Assembly (NCBI GenBank): GCA_903896915.1
Contig: CAITZN010000496.1
Location: 1 to 7,427 of the forward strand
DNA from: an uncultured bacterium
GTDB lineage: Bacteria; Desulfobacterota; Desulfobulbia; Desulfobulbales; Desulfobulbaceae
Length of the DNA: 7,427 nt
Direction of reading: 5' to 3'
Below, one piece after another: positions 5,806-7,427 of this stretch (position 1 is its first letter; each line of letters begins with the position of its first letter). Position numbers and translations under genes: made by a program. The notes beneath the pieces were generated by a model. That model did no database searches. It saw only the letters and a list, made by a program, of their open reading frames with translations, and was not told the DNA's origin.

Positions 5806-7098
5806 TCACTTCTTTACCGTATTGACAATGATGACAAAGAGATTGTCCTCTTTGAAAAAAACCTGTTGCAGATCGTAGCTTCGGTTTGGCTCCAAATCGA
5901 GCACCACCCGAATCCGCTCGGGTTTTTTGTGTTTGGTGATCCGGATTATTTTGACATATTTCCCATCTGCTTTGATGAAGTTTTTCACGGAATCAACGAT
6001 TTGGGTGCTGTTGAAGTCGCAGATAACCCGTGGAATACCTTCCTCAACACCATGGATGACGGGTGGATGGAAATCATTGAGTTTGAACAGGACCATCTCC
6101 CCCTTGGGTGACGTCCCATCGAATTTGACGGATTCAATCAATGGCCCCACGGTTCCCCCAGGGGGTGGTGCCGGCTTGACTATTTCCGTTTTGTTTGAGG
6201 GTTTGGTATCTGCGGCTATGACGGGCTGTGGTGGCGCTGTTGAGGGAGCCGGGGTCTTCTTTTCTTCTGCCTTTTCTCCGGTTACCGCTGGTTGTGGTGA
6301 GGCTTCTTGTACCGCAGGCTGTTGCTTGGCGGTGCTTTCGGTTTGAGTCGTTTTTGTCTTAGCAGAGGCTTTGCTATCCGCGGTTGCTTCTGGCTGTGAT
6401 TTAGCAACTGGGTTGGCTGGAGTCTTTTTTTCTGCTGAATCTGTCGGTTGCAGAAGGAGGGGTTCCTTTGTCTCGCTCTGTGATTTGGACTCGCTACCGG
6501 TTTGGACCGTTTCTGTTTTGGGTATGGTCTGAAATTCGGCCGTCACTGCAGGCGGACTTTCCACAGGTTTTGTATCTGCGGTCTTTTTTGGGGCATCTTT
6601 TGATGGAGATAAACCTTTTTCAGGTGGAGTTGCTGTCTTGTTTTTGGGACCAGGTGCGGCTAACTTTGCATCAGTCGTAAATTGGATAGTTAGAGTCGAA
6701 GATTTGTCATCGAATTTTTGATTGTAAGTAACTCCCTGTAATGTTGGCACATCGAAAACAATTCTTGTCTTAAGTGTTGCATCAGTATGCATGCCCACCC
6801 GAATACGTTTAACAATAGCACCCTTGGTGGTTGTGTTGCCTTGTACCTCCCTGCTGTGCGTCATATCGGGAAAGTCAAAGACAACCCTTGGCGTTTCACC
6901 TTTCAAAGTGAATACTTTTGGGATATAGGAGCCGTTGAGTTGCAAAGTAACCTGTTCTGAGGTGGACGACAGAACCGTATGCCGTACTTTTTGTAACTCA
7001 GGTTTACCTTCAGCGGCAGCGAGGTTGCATGTCAATAACAGGAGAAGGATTTGGCTGTAGATAACGGTGCTGATAGTATTCTTCATTTTTTTGTGCAT
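5806..7098 (-). CDS. Secreted protein with two AMIN domains joined by a long low-complexity linker
   Basis: From ATG 7098 this is a 430-residue exported protein. AMIN domains are beta-structured modules that localise periplasmic proteins such as AmiC amidase and the PilQ secretin, usually by binding peptidoglycan. Residues 1-29 form a Sec signal peptide (basic H2-K6, hydrophobic core TVIYSQILLLLLT, AAA cleavage site before Glu30), with no lipobox. AMIN 1 covers ~34-143, with the conserved patterns PRVVFDFPD and RIVFDVP. A Lys/Thr/Pro/Ala/Ser-rich linker spans ~144-318. AMIN 2 covers ~319-429, with PRVICDFNS and RIRVVLDLEP. No amidase, secretin, LysM or other catalytic domain is present. The frame extends to TTG 7167, but the extra 23 residues would sit before the signal peptide; ATG 7086 is also possible. 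None of the three starts has a good ribosome binding site, so the start rests on the signal peptide. The gene converges on the LolB-like gene with a 9-base gap. Function is unknown beyond likely envelope binding. Confidence 0.9.
   Translation of the reverse strand: MHKKMKNTISTVIYSQILLLLLTCNLAAAEGKPELQKVRHTVLSSTSEQVTLQLNGSYIPKVFTLKGETPRVVFDFPDMTHSREVQGNTTTKGAIVKRIRVGMHTDATLKTRIVFDVPTLQGVTYNQKFDDKSSTLTIQFTTDAKLAAPGPKNKTATPPEKGLSPSKDAPKKTADTKPVESPPAVTAEFQTIPKTETVQTGSESKSQSETKEPLLLQPTDSAEKKTPANPVAKSQPEATADSKASAKTKTTQTESTAKQQPAVQEASPQPAVTGEKAEEKKTPAPSTAPPQPVIAADTKPSNKTEIVKPAPPPGGTVGPLIESVKFDGTSPKGEMVLFKLNDFHPPVIHGVEEGIPRVICDFNSTQIVDSVKNFIKADGKYVKIIRITKHKKPERIRVVLDLEPNRSYDLQQVFFKEDNLFVIIVNTVKK
6172..6591 (-). 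repeat. Three degenerate 31-residue repeats in the AMIN protein linker
   Basis: Three colinear 31-residue units align without gaps, encoded at 6499-6591, 6340-6432 and 6172-6264 (in protein order). Each begins with (P/E)KKT, has a (P/Q)P pair at unit positions 13-14, an A-(E/D) pair at positions 18-19, and KT-(E/K)-(T/I) at positions 25-28. The second and third units share EKKTPA at their start. Units begin 53 and then 56 codons apart, with less similar Glu/Gln/Pro-rich spacers between. The DNA copies have diverged at many positions (for example GAAAAAAAGACT versus GAAAAGAAGACC), so the duplication appears old or under amino acid-level constraint. Confidence 0.65.
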
Positions 7099-7175
7099 CG
7101 TATAGAGGAATACGGCCCTCAGTTTTCTAGGTTTAAGGAGAGTAACTTTCTCTATCTTCTCTAGCAAAAGACATG

Positions 7176-7194
7176 CCGCAATTTCGAAATGCGG
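7176..7194. repeat. Imperfect palindrome in the divergent spacer
   Basis: CCGCA at 7176-7180 pairs with TGCGG at 7190-7194, and TTT 7182-7184 can pair with AAA 7187-7189 with A7181 bulged, centred on CG. The central TTTCGAAA is self-complementary. It could be a protein-binding site or a weak hairpin. There is no adjacent T-tract good enough for a terminator on either strand. Confidence 0.3.
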
Positions 7195-7222
7195 GCTCCC
7201 TTGCTTCGTCGCTTAGTCTACG

Positions 7223-7236
7223 GTAATAAATATTAC
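7223..7236. repeat. Perfect AT-rich palindrome GTAATA-AA-TATTAC
   Basis: Two 6-base arms separated by AA give a two-fold symmetric 14-base site between the divergent genes. This is the shape of a dimeric regulator's operator, but a single short AT-rich palindrome can arise by chance and no regulator is identified. Confidence 0.3.
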
Positions 7237-7350
7237 TGGCATGGCTGGATGTTTTTTTATGTATATTGCTACTATTGCATGAATTTTTGAATATTTTTTT
7301 ATAGATTGCTCAGTTTTCTCTTACTAATGGTATTGCCCACATCTATTATT

Positions 7351-7427
7351 ATGTCCATAAAAAAACAGATCGACCTAGACCGGATACTCCCTTTGGTGCG
7401 TAAGCCGGGTCAATATGTCGGCGGTGA
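7351..7427 (+). CDS. Start of a probable B12-binding/radical SAM family protein (cut by window edge)
   Basis: From ATG 7351 the frame is open to the window end, giving the first 25 complete residues: MSIKKQIDLDRILPLVRKPG then QYVGG, with a partial codon consistent with Glu. The pattern I-L-P-x-V-x-K-P-x-x-Y-x-G-G-E closely matches the N-terminus I associate with TIGR03960-type proteins, which carry a B12-binding-like domain followed by a radical SAM domain and are of unknown function. No catalytic cysteines can be checked because the CX3CX2C motif would lie outside the window. The upstream sequence lacks a strong ribosome binding site (ATCTATTATT precedes the ATG), so the start relies on the family match. 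It is divergent from the AMIN gene. Confidence 0.6.
   Translation, partial: MSIKKQIDLDRILPLVRKPGQYVGG

Larger units (their letters stand above)
7099..7350. other. Divergent intergenic region, AT-rich toward the right
   Basis: About 250 bases separate the start of the AMIN gene (- strand) from the start of the radical SAM-like gene (+ strand), so promoters for both should lie here. The right half (7250-7340) is strongly AT-rich with T runs at 7251-7258 and 7294-7301. The best guess for a + strand promoter is TATAGA at about 7302-7307 with a weak TTGCAT 19 bases upstream, which is too poor to call. Two small palindromes are listed separately. No tRNA, small RNA or ORF with coding character was recognised. 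Confidence 0.5.

Noticed and set aside
5835..5861. Perfect 7-bp stem (CAAAGAG / CTCTTTG) next to a run of seven A, resembling a terminator
   Set aside because: It lies inside the AMIN coding region. On the + strand the stem is followed by A, not T, and on the - strand the T run precedes the stem, so the order is wrong for termination on either strand.
5866..6346. Long + strand open frames opposite the AMIN gene
   Set aside because: They are antisense to a well supported coding region with a signal peptide and two recognisable domains. The openness comes from the biased composition of the linker.
7135..7140. AAGGAG on the + strand upstream of the spacer, a strong ribosome binding site sequence
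   Set aside because: No ATG, GTG or TTG at a suitable distance downstream. It lies antisense to the region just before the AMIN start and is probably chance.

Overview
The window reads as a chromosomal housekeeping segment from a Gram-negative bacterium. Two lipoproteins with Sec/lipobox signals, a LolB-like protein and a periplasmic AMIN-domain protein point to an outer membrane. The gene order rplS-rnhB-yraN-pdxA-tmk-TPR lipoprotein, moderate base composition, and the style of the thymidylate kinase and PdxA motifs suggest a deltaproteobacterium-type organism (Desulfobacterota, perhaps near Desulfobulbales). That placement is inference from recall of family sequences, not a search result. 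No phage, insertion sequence, CRISPR array, tRNA, rRNA or obvious horizontally acquired cargo was seen.

Layout. Bases 1-240 hold the 3' end of rplS (ribosomal protein L19). A 174-base gap follows, containing a strong hairpin (309-343). Next comes a + strand run of six genes: rnhB (415-1122), yraN (1207-1593), pdxA (1603-2628), tmk (2625-3245), a large TPR-repeat lipoprotein (3233-4987) and a LolB-like lipoprotein (4984-5796). From pdxA onward each gene overlaps the next by 4, 13 and 4 bases, so this part looks translationally coupled. A convergent - strand gene (5806-7098) ends 9 bases from the LolB-like gene and encodes a secreted protein with two AMIN domains separated by a long Lys/Thr/Pro/Ala-rich linker. 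A divergent, AT-rich spacer (7099-7350) leads to the first 77 bases of a + strand gene. That gene's N-terminus resembles the B12-binding/radical SAM family known as TIGR03960.

How the genes fit together. The first part is core information processing and cofactor/nucleotide metabolism: ribosome, removal of RNA from DNA, pyridoxal phosphate synthesis and dTTP synthesis. The second part is envelope biology: a TPR lipoprotein directly coupled to a LolB-like lipoprotein, beside an AMIN protein expected to sit in the periplasm on peptidoglycan or envelope components. The TPR-LolB adjacency resembles the arrangement in betaproteobacteria, where a TPR protein gene precedes lolB, which supports the LolB reading.

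I did not find a clear new biological system. The points most worth a second look are the AMIN-linker-AMIN protein with its three-copy linker repeat, and the TPR/LolB-like coupled pair outside the groups where LolB is well described.
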